DNA of 64,000 nt, taken from positions 7,906,036 through 7,970,035 of the forward strand of contig JAJEKV010000049.1 of the NCBI GenBank assembly GCA_021234155.1, read 5' to 3'. Positions 1 to 12,537 of the stretch are shown piece by piece (the first letter of the stretch is position 1; each line of letters begins with the position of its first letter). The position numbers were made by a program, and so were the translations under genes. Below the pieces are notes generated by a model. That model saw nothing but the letters and a program-made list of their open reading frames with translations. It made no database searches and was not told where the DNA came from. This DNA comes from Isoetes taiwanensis (Eukaryota > Streptophyta > Lycopodiopsida > Isoetales > Isoetaceae).

Positions 1-2290
1 ATCAAAGGTTCGAATAATATCTTTCTAGGCACATAGGCAACAATTGCGCAACAAATCCAGGTCCATTTGTCCATGACAACGTTATTTTTTATGAATGGAT
101 ATTTTTGCTCTTAACTTTTGTATGAAGTTGTATTTTTCTCCTTCATCTTCTATTCTCTTTTATATCTTTCATCTTCTATTCTATTTTATTTTGTACAGGG
201 AATCACAAATAGAAGCATGCATTTGAAGTACGTAATGCCATGATTGAGGAGTGTAAAATATTTGATTTTTGGAGCTACTGTCAAGGCCATATTATAATGC
301 CAAAGTTTGAGAAATAGGCATTGAACCAGTTTTTTAATTCTGGCATATTGGCTTTTGTATGATTGGCTTCCCATGTACAAGCTTGGAAGTTTTCACATGC
401 CATCCCGGGTAAAAACATTTGCATCTATTTATTTTGCATGGCAGTTATTCTTGCATGAGCTTCCATCAAAGAGCAAATGTTGGTTGTCAAGAAGTTTTGC
501 TTTCTACTATTTACAGTGGGCCTTGATTTATTTTGGGCTATTTGATGTGTTACATGCACCTTGTGTTTTATTATGATCTGAAATGCGATGTAATGCAATC
601 TATTCTATTGTTGTCATAATTGATGATAAGCTATAACTTCAAGCATTTGTAGTTGCAGCTTACTCATAATTCTTTCTGTAACTCTGGGTTTACCTACGAA
701 TTTGATGTTCTGGTTTTCGCAACCACATGTAACTAGGCAACCAGAGAGGAATATCCATCAAAAAGGTACGTTTGATCATCTCTCCATTCCTTACTAAAGG
801 ATTCCTTTTTCTAAGATTTTGTCTTAAACTGTGATAACTTAATGACATCAGCATTTCATTATATAATGAGAATCAGGTCGGTATTTTAAAAGAGCTTCAA
901 ATTTTGACTCAATCAGGAAATAAGGAAATGCACCAGATTACTTTAACCTTTGTTGTTTGTGGGATACTCATTGGTCTCCCATAGTGCAGCAATCTTCGTT
1001 ATGATAAAGGAAAACGTTGTGATTGACTGTGAACAAAGCGAGGTGTAAGATCTCTGTCGAACCATTGGGTTAGGATGCGTTTGGCCTGCTTTGATGCATT
1101 TTAGTTGCATATGAAAAAGGAAAAAGTTGTGATTGACTGTGAACGAAGCCAGGTGTAAGATCTCTGTCGAACCATTGGGTTAGGATGCGTTTGGCCTGCT
1201 TTGATGCATTTTAGTTGCATATGATTCGACGGGAAAGAATGTATTGTAGACCAATTGGTTGAAACCTGGAAGTACCAGTTATTTCAATGCATGCATTGGC
1301 ATGTTTTGGTGTTTAAAACTATGCAACCTAATTTGTATTTGTAATCGTTATTGCATACCATGAATTTGTGCTTTTCACCTCTCTGAAACAGATATGTATA
1401 TAATCATGTTGTGTATTTTACTTTGGTTTCTCATATGGTGCAACACAAGACCATCAAATTGATGGCGTGACATATCTAAAGTAACGAGAACTTTTTTTTT
1501 GTAAACTTTTTGAAAGCAATTGAACTCATCTAAACATGTTAGACAACATTGCCCTTTTATCCCTAATATGCATCAAGAAATTGCATGCTAATGTCACAAA
1601 GCCCAAGTGTCAGAAGTTATTTATCGTGGATGTAGTAGGCAATGTTATCAACCATGTCAACACCACACTTTTGAGATTAAAGGTTTAGTGTTTAGGATTT
1701 GGAATTTAGGATTTGTGTGGTTAGATGTATCGTGACTATGATTTTAGGTCCCATGGTTTTTTCAGATGGTGAATATTTTTATCCTTTTTATGGATGGAGA
1801 CATTTCCAAAAGATTTTGTTTAGGGTTTAGATTTGTTATCTTCCACAATATACCATCTTAACATCAACTAATACTCTAGAGTGTATGGGCTTCATCGCCT
1901 ACCCCATCCTACTCACTCCATTATTCTATTCTATTCTAACTATTATGTCTGCATATTCCATGTGCTGATGACCTATTACATTTATTAAACCTCTATATCT
2001 ACGGACATTATTTTATATCTACGGACACATATACCTGTTTTATACGTCCGCGACTAATGCCCGAATCTTTACACTTTGATCCATCTATAAACATGGCAAA
2101 TCTATAACATTTTTGTTCCACTAACAAACTCCATTACATCCACCCATACGCCCACAACTATGCAGATGTACGTTTCATATTTCTACTAGACTACATTCAT
2201 GCAATATGTTTTTTGCTCATTCCTACAAAGCTTTCTATTGTAACTGCAGAGCCTAATACCCTAAACCCTTTCCACACATTCTTGAGAAAT
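1..2290. other. AT-rich DNA without a recognisable gene
   Basis: I see no open frame here that resembles a known protein. The stretch is AT-rich, with short CT-rich runs near 130-190 and words resembling degenerate plant telomere repeats around 1680-1720 (TTTAGG-like, not in tandem). The supported structures are the tandem duplication at 1000-1219 and the Helitron end that begins at 2291, both listed separately. Confidence 0.5.
1000..1219. repeat. 110-bp tandem duplication
   Basis: The block at 1000-1109 is repeated at 1110-1219 with only a few substitutions. The words GATTGACTGTGAAC and GTTAGGATGCGTTTGGCC recur exactly 110 bp apart. No coding potential is seen. It looks like a local duplication by slippage or unequal exchange. 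Confidence 0.9.
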
Positions 2291-2319
2291 GCCCGGCATC
2301 GCCGGGCACACGTTTCTAG
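2291..2319 (+). mobile_element. Helitron 3' terminus, plus orientation
   Basis: A perfect hairpin, GCCCGGC-ATC-GCCGGGC at 2291-2307, is followed 8 bp later by CTAG at 2316-2319 and then T. This is the canonical Helitron 3' end: a GC-rich hairpin, a short spacer, CTRR, and insertion before T. The arm sequence and the ACACGTTT spacer match the three minus-strand ends at 2411, 12768 and 22390, so it is the same family in the opposite orientation. The 5' end is not certain. A candidate A|TCCTACTCAC at 1906/1907 would give a 413-bp non-autonomous element. Confidence 0.8.
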
Positions 2320-2410
2320 TGTATATGTATTGTAGATAGTGATTTGAAGTTTTGTTTGCAGGAAGCATTTATTGGATAAATGTAACCGACCGCTGCTGTA
2401 TAGAAACAAA

Positions 2411-2441
2411 CTAGTAAACGTGTGCCCGGCGTTGCCGGGCT
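2411..2441 (-). mobile_element. Helitron 3' terminus, minus orientation
   Basis: On the minus strand the sequence ends in hairpin GCCCGGC-AAC-GCCGGGC, then ACACGTTTA and CTAG (plus 2411-2414), next to a host A at 2410. It is identical through hairpin and tail to the ends of the large Helitrons at 12768 and 22390, but the sequence inside diverges right after the hairpin, so it marks a different, probably non-autonomous copy. A decayed second hairpin of the same type lies at about 2466-2490. The 5' end was not found. Confidence 0.8.
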
Positions 2442-4000
2442 AACGCCGTTGATTCGAACTGCCCGACGTGTGCCTGGCGTTGCCTGCATAAGTAGGTGTG
2501 ATTATCTAGAGTTTCATGTATTGGGGTTGGTATCCTTTTCACTCATGCCAAAGAAGTTGTGGTTGTCTCTTTCAATATAACCTCTCTCTGTATCCGGTTC
2601 AAACAAATTATATTCTATAACCTATCGTAATGCTGGTTGTAATGCTATTCTTGACCTTCCTTCCTTCCTATGGTAGCGACTTATGCTTTGTCTTTTCATA
2701 TAGGAAAAAATGGAGTAAAATAGAAAATAGCAAATTCTCATGTTTGCATCCAAAGAGTTAATACAACATTGGTATTATCCGTGCTAAGTCTTGTAAACGT
2801 TAAATCAAAAGCCCTAAGCCCTATTTGAGATGATGAACCCTAAATCCTAAAGTAATGGGTGAGATGAGATGTTTCTAGGATGGGCTGATGCTGAGAATAC
2901 GAAATATGTGGAAGTTGGAATTGTTCTCAAGGATGTTGAGAACAATGCCAAAACAATGTCAAGAAGGAATGTTAAGGAGGGAGGACAGGATATACTCCTA
3001 TACTTGTATAAACATGTCTTAGACATTTAAGTAAGAGGGAGGGAGGGAGGGAGGGAGGGAGGGAGGAGAGAGGAGCGCTAATCATAAATCTACACAATTG
3101 AGAATTTGTTTTCACATTATTGGCATGAATAAACTCTAGCTCTAAGGATAAATGCTTCAAATTAAGTCAAATACTTATGTAAGGCAGATTGTTGTTGGAA
3201 AGGTGGTTGTCATTGGGCAACAATTGGTCAATGTGTTTAGTTTTCAATTGTATAGGAGCATACATTACTATTTCGTCCTACATTTGTTGACTGAGTTCCT
3301 TATATAGGATTTGTTTGAATTTTATCATGCATGTATGGGAAGTGCTTGTGCGCTCTGAAGTTTAGAGTGACTTCGTTGGCTCAAGTCCTTAAGCTATGCT
3401 AGTTGTCTCAATGATCTTGTTGAGGATCTATATAATTAGACACCCATATCGACCTTGAATCTTAACGGCATGAGTTGTCGAACCTTAATTATAAAAATTA
3501 TCACAATCCATTCAACATATGACACGAAGGAAATCATTCAACTGATTTTACAATGAAGAGCCCTTTTAAAGAATTTAAAGATACTAAATTCAGTTTAACT
3601 ATTGTTAGTGCATGCTCTTGCATGGCCAATAAAGTGAACAATTCATTTTCTTCGTAAATTGTCTATGGCATGCGCCCAATGTCAATGATAAAAAGAAACA
3701 TAGAGGTTATGGCCAGCCAAATAATGCTCATGTGAGCTCAGAGAATGAAAGGGGTTGTGCTCCAAAGGGTGAGCAAGAGGGTTGTGCTCAAACGGGTGTA
3801 ATATGGGCTTCTGATATATGGTGTGTATCAGCATGGGCTTCTGATTTACACCAATGCGTTGCTCTGCTTCAATCTCATTATCTGACAATATATTATTGAT
3901 TGTGACTGGAAAACTGTTCAGAATGTTCATCTCTGCCACGATCTCACATATGACACATTTGCAACATTATCAAAGCTTGATGATTCTGAAGACAGTCACG
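2442..4000. other. No recognisable gene; probable Helitron interior and unique DNA
   Basis: Nothing protein-like is recognised. A minus-strand open frame at 3682-3939 contains a short HPFEHNP/HPLEHNP duplication but matches no family I know and is probably chance. The block includes the GGGA tract at 3033-3066. At 4001 it switches abruptly to sequence that also occurs at 12349 and 20910, the left limit of the Helitron array. Confidence 0.4.
3033..3066. repeat. (GGGA)n microsatellite
   Basis: Eight or so GGGA units in a row on the plus strand, followed by GGAGAGAGG. Runs of G3 separated by single A are a classic G-quadruplex-forming pattern. No gene context gives it an obvious role. Confidence 0.9.
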
Positions 4001-4195
4001 GCCGATAGCTGCAATCCTAAGCTCTTTCCCAAACATCAAGAAATATGAAAAATGCAAGAGTCGAAACTACTAAAATCTTCACGTACTCCCAAAAATGCAC
4101 AGGATTTAGGGTGCCCTTGCAGCAACTGTTTCAGCGACTCCTTTTGCTTCAGCGACTTTCTTGTGATTCAGGGTAAGATTTGGGGTAAGGTCACT
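4001..4195 (-). mobile_element. Helitron array unit 0, 5'-region fragment
   Basis: This 195-bp stretch matches 12349-12537 and the split copy 20910-21006 + 22062-22154, which is the 5' non-coding part of the large Helitron (minus orientation). Its left edge at 4001 is a sharp break into unrelated DNA. At 4195/4196 it is joined directly to the 3' region of unit 1. By comparison with the intact junction at 12538-12820, a deletion of about 283 bp removed the last ~52 bp of unit 1, the CTAG|TC joint and the first ~230 bp of unit 0. Only one T of microhomology is seen at the break. Confidence 0.85.
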
Positions 4196-4415
4196 TGGCC
4201 TTCATGGATTTCATGGATTTCATGGATTTCAGTAGAGAAAACAATCCTTTATAAGGAATGTAGGAGACAGTTAAATCTACCTCTGAAGTCAAAAATCTGG
4301 AAAGACAAATCCAAAATTGATGCTGAAAATGTCACTCTTAGAAGTAGTTAAGTACATCAATAAGAAATAAGTACAAAAATATAAAAGACAAAATCTTGTC
4401 CTGCTCCTGGCTCTT

Positions 4416-4448
4416 GTATGTATTCGGACATGGTGACCGAATACATAC
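4416..4448 (-). promoter_or_regulatory. Perfect 12-bp-stem hairpin downstream of RepHel (unit 1)
   Basis: GTATGTATTCGG (4416-4427) and CCGAATACATAC (4437-4448) form a perfect stem with a 9-nt loop. It lies about 140 bp past the RepHel stop on the minus strand and is retained in unit 2 at 13043-13075. It is distinct from the terminal GC-rich hairpin. A role as transcript terminator or upstream pause signal for rolling-circle termination is inference only. Confidence 0.7.
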
Positions 4449-4586
4449 CACGGGACCAAAATGCGCACCATCTACATGGATAAAGATGTAAGTAAGTAAG
4501 ATAAAAATAAAAGGAAGAAAGAAAGGAAGATATCAATAAGAACAAAGAGATTTAGAAGTTGTAACACGTAAGTATTAGACTCACAC

Positions 4587-7500
4587 TTAGAGGAGTTCTT
4601 TGTATACAATATTTGTTGTATATCTTGATCTGTCGACATCTGCAGAAGCATCTCCATCCTTCGATAGAATGAGTACCTTTATGCCTTGGATTCCTTGAGC
4701 TCTCGAGAGTGCCACGTAGAGTTGTCCGTGACTGAATACTGGATTTGGCAAATACAAACCAACCATTTTCATTGTTTGGCCTTGGGACTTGTTAATTGTC
4801 ATACCAAAAGCTGGACGCAATGGAAATTGTATGCGCTCAAACTGAAATGGGAGTTCCGCATTATTGGGCACCAAAGGTATTCTAAATATGAACACTCTAC
4901 TTCCAATATTCTTTCCAGTGACAATCTCGGCATCTATAGCACGTCTTCCCAACGAACGTATAATTAGGCGAGTGCCATTGTAGAGTCCCTTACGTGTAGA
5001 AACGGACCTCAATAACATGACAATCATGCCAACCTTCAAAGTTAATTGATGAGGAGGCATCCCACTCGGAGTTTGTGCATTCAAAAATTCGATAGGATAG
5101 ACCCCTGCGTCATTCTCATTAACAGCTCGATCAGCACTGTAATAATCAATAGGTAAAGCATGCAACCACTCTGTCATCCTCTTGTTTACTTCATCTACAT
5201 CCTCATTCAGTGGCGTAAGTATACCCCTTTGCACCCAATAGGACACACTTCCATAATTCGTTGAAACATCAGGGAATGTCACGGCTAGCAGTTCATTTAA
5301 GTCTTGCGACTTCACACAAATCTCTTCTGGAAGACGTATCACGTCCGATCCAATATTGGGAAATCTGGTCTCAAGTCCATCTCCAACTCGTAAAAGTTAC
5401 TCTGCAAACGCCTTCTGCTCTTCCGTGTCTCTTTCCACACTATTCGTTACTCGCATATTTACATTCAGCTTATGTTCCTCGACATGATCCCATATGTAAG
5501 AGCATTTCAAGGAAGCATGGAAGCTGGCAAAAATCTCCTCCCAAAACAATAATGAGTCCCCCAAACAATTTGTCACATGACATCACGTCACGGAGCGTTC
5601 TATCCAATGCTTCATAAACATATTTATGCATCATTGGAGCCTCATCCCATATAATCATGCGAGTTTCTCTTATCAATTTTGCCAGCTCCGACTGCTTTGG
5701 AATGTTGCAAGTTGATGTCTCATCTATGTTTATCGGTATCTTGAACCTTGAATGTGCAGTGCGCCCACCCTTCAATAAAGTGGATGCAATTCCTGAAGAA
5801 GCAACTGCAAGTGCAATGATACCTTTGGCACGAACATAAGACAACATGCTGTTAAAAAGAAAACTCTTTCCTGAGCCGCCTGCACCATGAACGAAAAACA
5901 CTCGTCCTTTTTCCAACATCACGTGCTCATCGATCACACAGTCGAAGATAACATGCTGGTCGTGATATAGGCGGTCCATATCTTCTTGCACCTCTACCAC
6001 GTCTTCTTGAAACACCTCATCCCGAAATATCATATATGGATCTATTGCACGCTCAGGAAGACTGAACTCAAACTCCCTTAAGGATCGTCCAACAGAGTTC
6101 ATATGATCTTCAATGTCTAAAAGTGCCATGTCAAAAAATTGATCACACACATTTACACTTTGATCCTCTGCAACCCTTTGTGCCTCATGCAGGAAGTCAT
6201 CGATCATAGAAAGCTTGACTTCTTCCCATAGTTGCAGCGGATTCGATGGTTCGCAATTTATAAGGATCATGGCGAACATGTGTCGCAATTGTGGTGGCAT
6301 GCCCCATCTTTCTTTGCTTTCTGAAGAGACTCGAGCCATTCTGTGTCATCTCGAAGCAACCCACGACGAATGCAAGCTTCTTTATATGTTGCACACAACT
6401 CTCCATCAAAAGAGCGTAAATCTTCAAAGCTAATTGCACCTGTCACACGGGTCAACAGGAGTCGTAAATAGTATCGCTCTCCTTCCGAAGGATTAACAAA
6501 GTACATGCGTCCAATAGTGGGAAACTTCTGGGTATTCTCTCCGACCTTCCATTTTCGACTGGGTTTATCATAGGTAAACTTTTTAGGAAAATCATGGTAG
6601 AGCAACTGTATAGCCTCTCTTTTTCCAGATGCATTCATCTCAAAAAAAGCTGTCAATGTTGTTCCATTATTCTTGCTTCTTATACTATCCACGCTCATAC
6701 CTTCTCGATAGTATACATCTTGTTGCATTGGGAGATGCACAGCCAATCTAGTAACATGAGGAAACTGCTCCTGTATTTCATATGAGAGGATTCTCCATGA
6801 TGCCTCAGAAGCTGAGAAATAGCGTGCATTTAGGAATTGCTCAACCTCATCATGGTTTATGATGGGTGCTCTGCTAGAAGATGCACCATCAATCGATGCT
6901 TCTAAGTTCACATTGATCATATCAGGCCCTTTATAGACGTACTTGTACAAATATTTAACATCCTTTACAGCAGCACACACCTCAACATTGATATGGCACT
7001 TGAAGTACGATGTCAACCAGGGATTATATGGCACGACCCATCTATTGTCTAGATCTATATCCCCTTTCTTCACCTTTCGGCCATCATCCCTTCTTCTATA
7101 TAATGGATATCCATCAACAACTGTCGTCTCATCTGAAAATGCACGCGGATAACGTTTTGTACACTTACCATCCTGCATGCACGGACTGTTCGGATATCCA
7201 GTACCACATGGCCCATGCATCATATTACGGGTGACTATATCATACAATTCAGGATATGCGCCCTTGTCTGGTATTTCAGCACAAATAATTTGATCAATCT
7301 CTTCGGCTGTGAAGGGCTTGTCTGCCTGATCCAACATAGTCAACAAATGTACATGCGGCAAACCTCTCTTCTGGAACTCAATAACATAGACTTTTGCGAT
7401 TATGCGGCCGAATATACCACGATTAGTTATCAAATCTACCAGCTCTTTTACTTTCATATGAAATACTCTAGCCACTAACTCTGGTCGATCACTTGGCGAT

Positions 7501-9761
7501 TGGCCATATAATAATTCCCTCCTAATCTCTTCCCAATTTGCATTGGCAGTCATGGTTATAAAAAGGTCCGGCCTGCCATGTTCGCGAACAATAGACATGG
7601 CATCCTGATACCGTTGGGTCATGTATCTTGGACCTCCCACATGCGAGGATGGTAATACAATTTGTCGGACAATAGCGCTTGCATCATCTCCTTCAAAATC
7701 CATAATACCTTGCAACATGTCTTTTCGAATGCTATGTTGATTCAACACAATAAATTGCAGCCTTTCTTGTTCCATCTTCGCAAACATATCACAAATGTAT
7801 TCTTGAAACAACCGGCCAGCCATGTGAAGGGGGGATGCATGACGCGTGAACAGATGATATCTGTAGTACTCCATAATAGTTACTTCCTTTGCACCACTCC
7901 GTCCTTGAGGTATTTTAAAATGCCATCCATCTGTACCATAGGGAAGAAGTAACACAAAGTGCAATGGATCATATGCTGAGTGATATGCATCTATAAGCTT
8001 CAAGCCACCATCCTTAGAGTGTATAATAATATCCCTCTGACCATCCTCGGGCTTATCATCAATAGGCATTAAGATAGCCACCTCATTTACAGTTGGAGCA
8101 TTATATTGCCTCCTCACAGGATTTTGCACGTTGCAAGAAGGTATACGCAAACGGATGTCCATGGTTGGATGAATACGCATAATCTGTGCCGCACTTAAAA
8201 ATATGCTAACAAATGGGTTGTGCTCTGTCATAAGAGCCTGCAGTTGCACAACTATTTCTTGCCGCAATCCATCAAGAATGGACATCCTACGTTCAACTTG
8301 CATATCATCACCATCCATAATATATATTTGTGCAAATTTTGCGTGCTCTTGATGCCCTTGTGGTGGCAATAGCGTTCCCATCTTATGGCACATGCGGCCA
8401 TTGACTCTAAAAGTATAGACCCCACCAACAGCATTTGCCAACGCCTCATCAATTTTCACGCCCACTGAGGCAAATGAAAATATATTATTATATTTTCTAA
8501 TGTTCGTGCGGAAGTGATCACCCAAACTATCTGTTCTCGTGTATAGGTCAAACAATGCCTGTGGTGGTTCTGGAATCAATGGCAGCTGAATGTCTCCATT
8601 TGCACACATTTCTTCTTAACTGTGAGCTCTGCTATCCATTGCATAGCCCCACAATACAAACATCTATAATCCATGTTACCAAGGTCATGAGGAGGAGGTA
8701 AAATCCAGGTCCATGCTATCTTGTTGAAACCGCTTTTATCAGTAGGCCGCTCTCTAGGACCAACAACAGTGTTGTAATCCAACCTCAAGGCTGTATGCTT
8801 TGCCACCCTTCTTCGCTGCAAGCGTCTCCTTCTCTCAGTATTACTTTCGTAAGCAGGTGTCCTGTATGATGGATTGGTCGCTACTGTAGGTGGTGTTATT
8901 TGGTGGGATGTTGCAATGAGCCCTGCCTGTGATGGTGTGATTTCATTAACATTTGATGCAATGAACTGTGAACTCTCAGTATGTGCAACATGTCTTGCTC
9001 CGACACCATCATGCAAATGCTGCTGTCTTGCTATCTGCCTCTCCGTCTGATTGGTTGGACTCTGCATTGGTTCTGCAAGTACAACCTCTGGTATGGCTAG
9101 CCTAGAGGTAAGACATGTTTGAGCTGGTTAAGTTTCAACTTCCATGGCAACTGTTAACTGATCAACATCAGCTGTCTCTGTAGCATCCATGTTATATGAT
9201 AATTTCAAAGCTTTAGCTTTGGCACGCCGCCTACGTGCCAAGCGTCTCTTCCTGCTCGACTTACTTTCATTGGGGGGGGGGGGGGGTCATGTATGATGGG
9301 TTGCTAGCCACGGCCGGTGGTGTTTTTTGATGCGACCTCCTAGTGTCATTAACATTTGATATGATGAACTGTGAACTCTGCTTATGCGCAAGAGATCCTT
9401 CCCCAACAACATTGTTCAAATATTGGCATCTTGTTGGCTGCCTCTCTACCTGACCAGCTGGACTCTGCATTGCCCCTGCAAGTACAACTTGTTGTGTGGC
9501 TGGCATAGAGGTAAAACATGTTTGAGCTGACTAAGCTTCAACTTCCACTGCATTGATTAATTGGCCAACATCACCTGTCTCTGTAGCATCTATATTGTAC
9601 GATAATCTCAAAGCTTTCGCTTTCGCAGCCCGCCTACATGCCAAGCGTCTCTTCCTCTTTGATTTACTTTCATTGACGGGCGTTGTGTATGACGGGTTGT
9701 TGGCCACGGCCGGTGGTGTCTTTTGATGGGACCTCCCCATTTGGGTCTTGGTACCTTGCAA
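4587..9761 (-). pseudogene. RepHel (Rep-helicase) pseudogene of Helitron unit 1
   Basis: Helitrons encode one large protein with an HUH-type Rep nuclease that nicks and joins DNA and a PIF1-family 5'-3' helicase. Visible pieces: repeated Arg-rich N-terminus (9761-8576); a Helitron_like_N/Rep segment (8609-6267) with HUH motif RGLPHVHLL and two-tyrosine motif KYLYKYVYKG; PIF1 Walker A GAGGSGKS and Walker B MIIWDEAP (6339-5470); and C-terminal motifs FGMTINKSQGQT and YVALSRAQG (5342-4587). The gene is broken by stops at 9531-9533 and 9128-9130, a G run of 15 instead of 8 (9272-9286), a 7-bp loss near 8610 that removes a zinc-finger Cys pair, a frameshift near 6305, a ~32-bp deletion near 5510 and a TAA at 5397-5399. 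Unit 2 keeps the ancestral base at most of these. Confidence 0.93.
9272..9286. repeat. Homopolymer G15 expansion inside RepHel
   Basis: Unit 1 has 15 consecutive G here, and unit 2 has 8 at 17845-17852. The difference of 7 bases shifts the reading frame of the minus-strand gene (C run, proline codons). It is a slippage mutation with a known reference allele in the same window. Confidence 0.9.
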
Positions 9762-12348
9762 TCTATACCCATTTAGATGCTTGCAAGCAAATGCTCGTAG
9801 GAGGATATATCATTCTACCATACCTAAAGCTATAAGCTACTCCTATGAAAGCATGAAAAAAGAAATGAAAGTATGAAACCACAAATGCAAATAAAGCATG
9901 AGTTATACCTTCAATTCTCTACTACACAGGTTATTTGAAGAGGTCCACAGCTTTCCACCAAGAGCCAAATTATCTGGAGGATCAAGTCAAACAAAGGAAG
10001 CAATTACTAAAAGTTTAATAACCCTTGCAATATGTGAAGGATTAGTTTTCTTTTTATTTATTTATTTTGGTTTGTGGAGGGGGGCATCTACTTTTGTAGA
10101 TCTAGGAAAGGGCAAATGCGAACCATATGCAAACTCTAAATTGATGTATCATATGCGTATTTTTTTCTTCAAATATGGATTTTAAGTCCATTTATTATTT
10201 ATTTGGTTCAATAAGGAGTTTTTGCCAAGTGTTGCTATTTTTCACATTTTCAGCTACAACACAGACGGATATTTCCCATTCTCAATGGTAGAATTTAGAT
10301 TTTCTCTTTGCTATTTTCTCAAACAAACGAACCTATTTTGTTTTTTTGTTTTTTTTGGAGGGGGAGGGTATTGAAGTGCTGTTTGGTACGCTTGCCTTGT
10401 TTTCAGGGACATTTTGTGCTAAACATATGGATATTTTCCATTTCTAATAGTATACACTATTGAGTATGTTTGTTTTGTTTACTATCATCATTGTGCATTA
10501 GGTAAAAATATGCAGTTTACTAAGTTGCATGTGCAGTCTTATTTATTCAGGCCATATTGGTTTGTACTTAGCCACACCGCGCATGTCCCTTGCTCCAAGA
10601 TCTGCACATTCAAAGAAAAATTACATTAGATCTGATTTTTAAAAATGCGCTACAAATATTGGCATAGCTAAGTATCTTGCCAAAGTTAGCTACAATCCAT
10701 CATTTTTGTTCTTTGCAGCATAAATTTTGTTTTTGTTCATTGTCCTCTATATATTGTTCTTGGCAAATAACAGTAACCAATAACAGTCTCTAGCAACACA
10801 CTCACACCATGAGGAAAATATTCAGGCAGGAATGTACTTGATTCAGGCTGTACTTGTACAAAGTGGTACAAAGGAGGCAGATTAAGGAAAGATAATAAAA
10901 GAGAGAAAGATGATGGGGAAATGCACTTGCTTCATGTTTGCCAATACGTTATTAGCAACCTGGCAGCATCTGCTTTTCTGGAAAAAAAGATTCAACCCAC
11001 GGTTTAATTTGGATTGAAGTTAAAGAAAAGCCAAAGTAATGCAATGGTCCAGGTTATTTGCATGGAAATCGATTTAGGGCTTGATAACCCTTTTTTCTGA
11101 AACCGATTTGGTGCTCTTGGCGCCAAAACTGGCGTTTGCATGATAATAGGGCAAGTGCGTGCTTGTGGCCAAATTGATGGCATAAAAATAGAATACCATG
11201 GCTAAAAACGAAAGAAACTTGACTTTGGATTTGTGGTTTTGCAACAACAAACTGGAAGCTTCTGCATTCGTGGCTGTATACAAAAATATTTGGCCGATTT
11301 GTGAGCACTGGCAACTAAGCCATGTAGGGCGGTCCAGTACTTGGCTTTTGGGTTCAGCAAACAGCAAGATTCGGTACCTAACAATCTGCTATAGGGCCAT
11401 TTTTTTCAGCTTATACTACATGTCTGCCTTTGCTTGCAAATGTTTTTGAAGCAGAGAAATTTCGATTTTGAGCATGATCATTGTCTAGCATCTTCTGCAA
11501 ATCTTTGCGCAGAGTTCTTCATGTCATGTGATATTTAAATCTGAGATGATATAATTAATTATCAAGTTAGTACTTGCAAACTATCGCTTCAAGCGCTTCA
11601 AGGGCTTCTGCAGCATTGTAAGGGCATAAATGCTTGGAACCAGCAGAGTACGGGTATTTATCATTGAAAACAACAGAGTAGGGTATTTATCATGAAATAC
11701 AACAGAGTAGGGTATTTATCATTAGAGACGGTGGTTTATATGGCATCAGACTTCTTTCTTCTATTACCAGAAGAAAGAAAAGGATCATAAAAAAACTTGG
11801 ACGGAGTTGAGCAGCATGCTGCAAGCAGTATTATGAGCGTGTAATATTTATTGAGGGAGGTTTAGATCTGAGACAAATAAAAAACAAAAGCAAGAGTGTG
11901 ATGTTTGTACTGCAAAAAGCAAACAACATCAACTATGCAAAGCACAGCAAAGAAAGAGAGCAAAAACAAATGGAGAAAACATACCTAAGCTTCAAAAAGA
12001 GAAATGACAGCCCTACACCAACTAATTTTCCAAAAGCAGCAAATAAGACCTGTAAAACAAGAATCAAGGCTTGAAAAAATTATTTTGCAAACCTCCTTTC
12101 TTCTGGAACCCTGAAACATTAGATAAAATTCATAAGCCTAAGCTTACTCACCTGCTTCAAGTGCTCTGCGTCAAATGAATGAGCCCGATTAAGGAAAATC
12201 TGAATGAGCCGATTAAGGAAAATCTGAGAAGGCAGATTAAGAAAATGAATGAGCCCATAGCTGCAATCCTAAGCTCTTTCTCAAACATCAAGAAATACTG
12301 AAAATCCTGCTTACTCACCTGATTCAAGTGCTCTCGTCAAATGAATGA
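9762..12348 (-). other. Helitron unit 1 5' non-coding region
   Basis: Between the RepHel start and the 5' terminus lies about 3 kb shared with 18328-20909 of unit 2. I see no convincing protein. Open frames on both strands around 11050-11450 persist in both units, but the units are too similar for that to be evidence. Upstream of the coding region the same minus frame opens only a little further, so a spliced leader exon is possible. An internal imperfect direct repeat (12139-12290 and 12309-12410) carries the word ATAGCTGCAATCCTAAGC in both copies. Captured host sequence could hide here. Confidence 0.6.
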
Positions 12349-12537
12349 GCCGATAGCTGCAATCCTAAGCTCTTTCCCAAACATCAAGAAATATGAAAAA
12401 TGCAAGAGTCAAAACTACTAAAATCTTCACGTAATCCCAAAAATGCACAGGATTTAGGGTGCCCTTGCAGCAACTGTTTCAGCGACTCCTTTTGCTTCAG
12501 CGACTTTCTTGTGATTCAGGGTAAGATTTGGGGTAAG

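Noticed and set aside
3682-3939. Minus-strand frame with HPFEHNP-type internal repeat
   Set aside because: Short, His/Pro-rich through a small nucleotide repeat, with no start context or neighbours to support a gene.
4203-4231. CRISPR-like short repeats (ATGGATTTC)
   Set aside because: Nine-base direct repeats without spacers, in a eukaryotic transposon. A plain VNTR.
11054-11449. Overlapping open frames on both strands in the Helitron 5' region, kept in both units
   Set aside because: The two units are almost identical, so persistence carries no selective information. No family resemblance.
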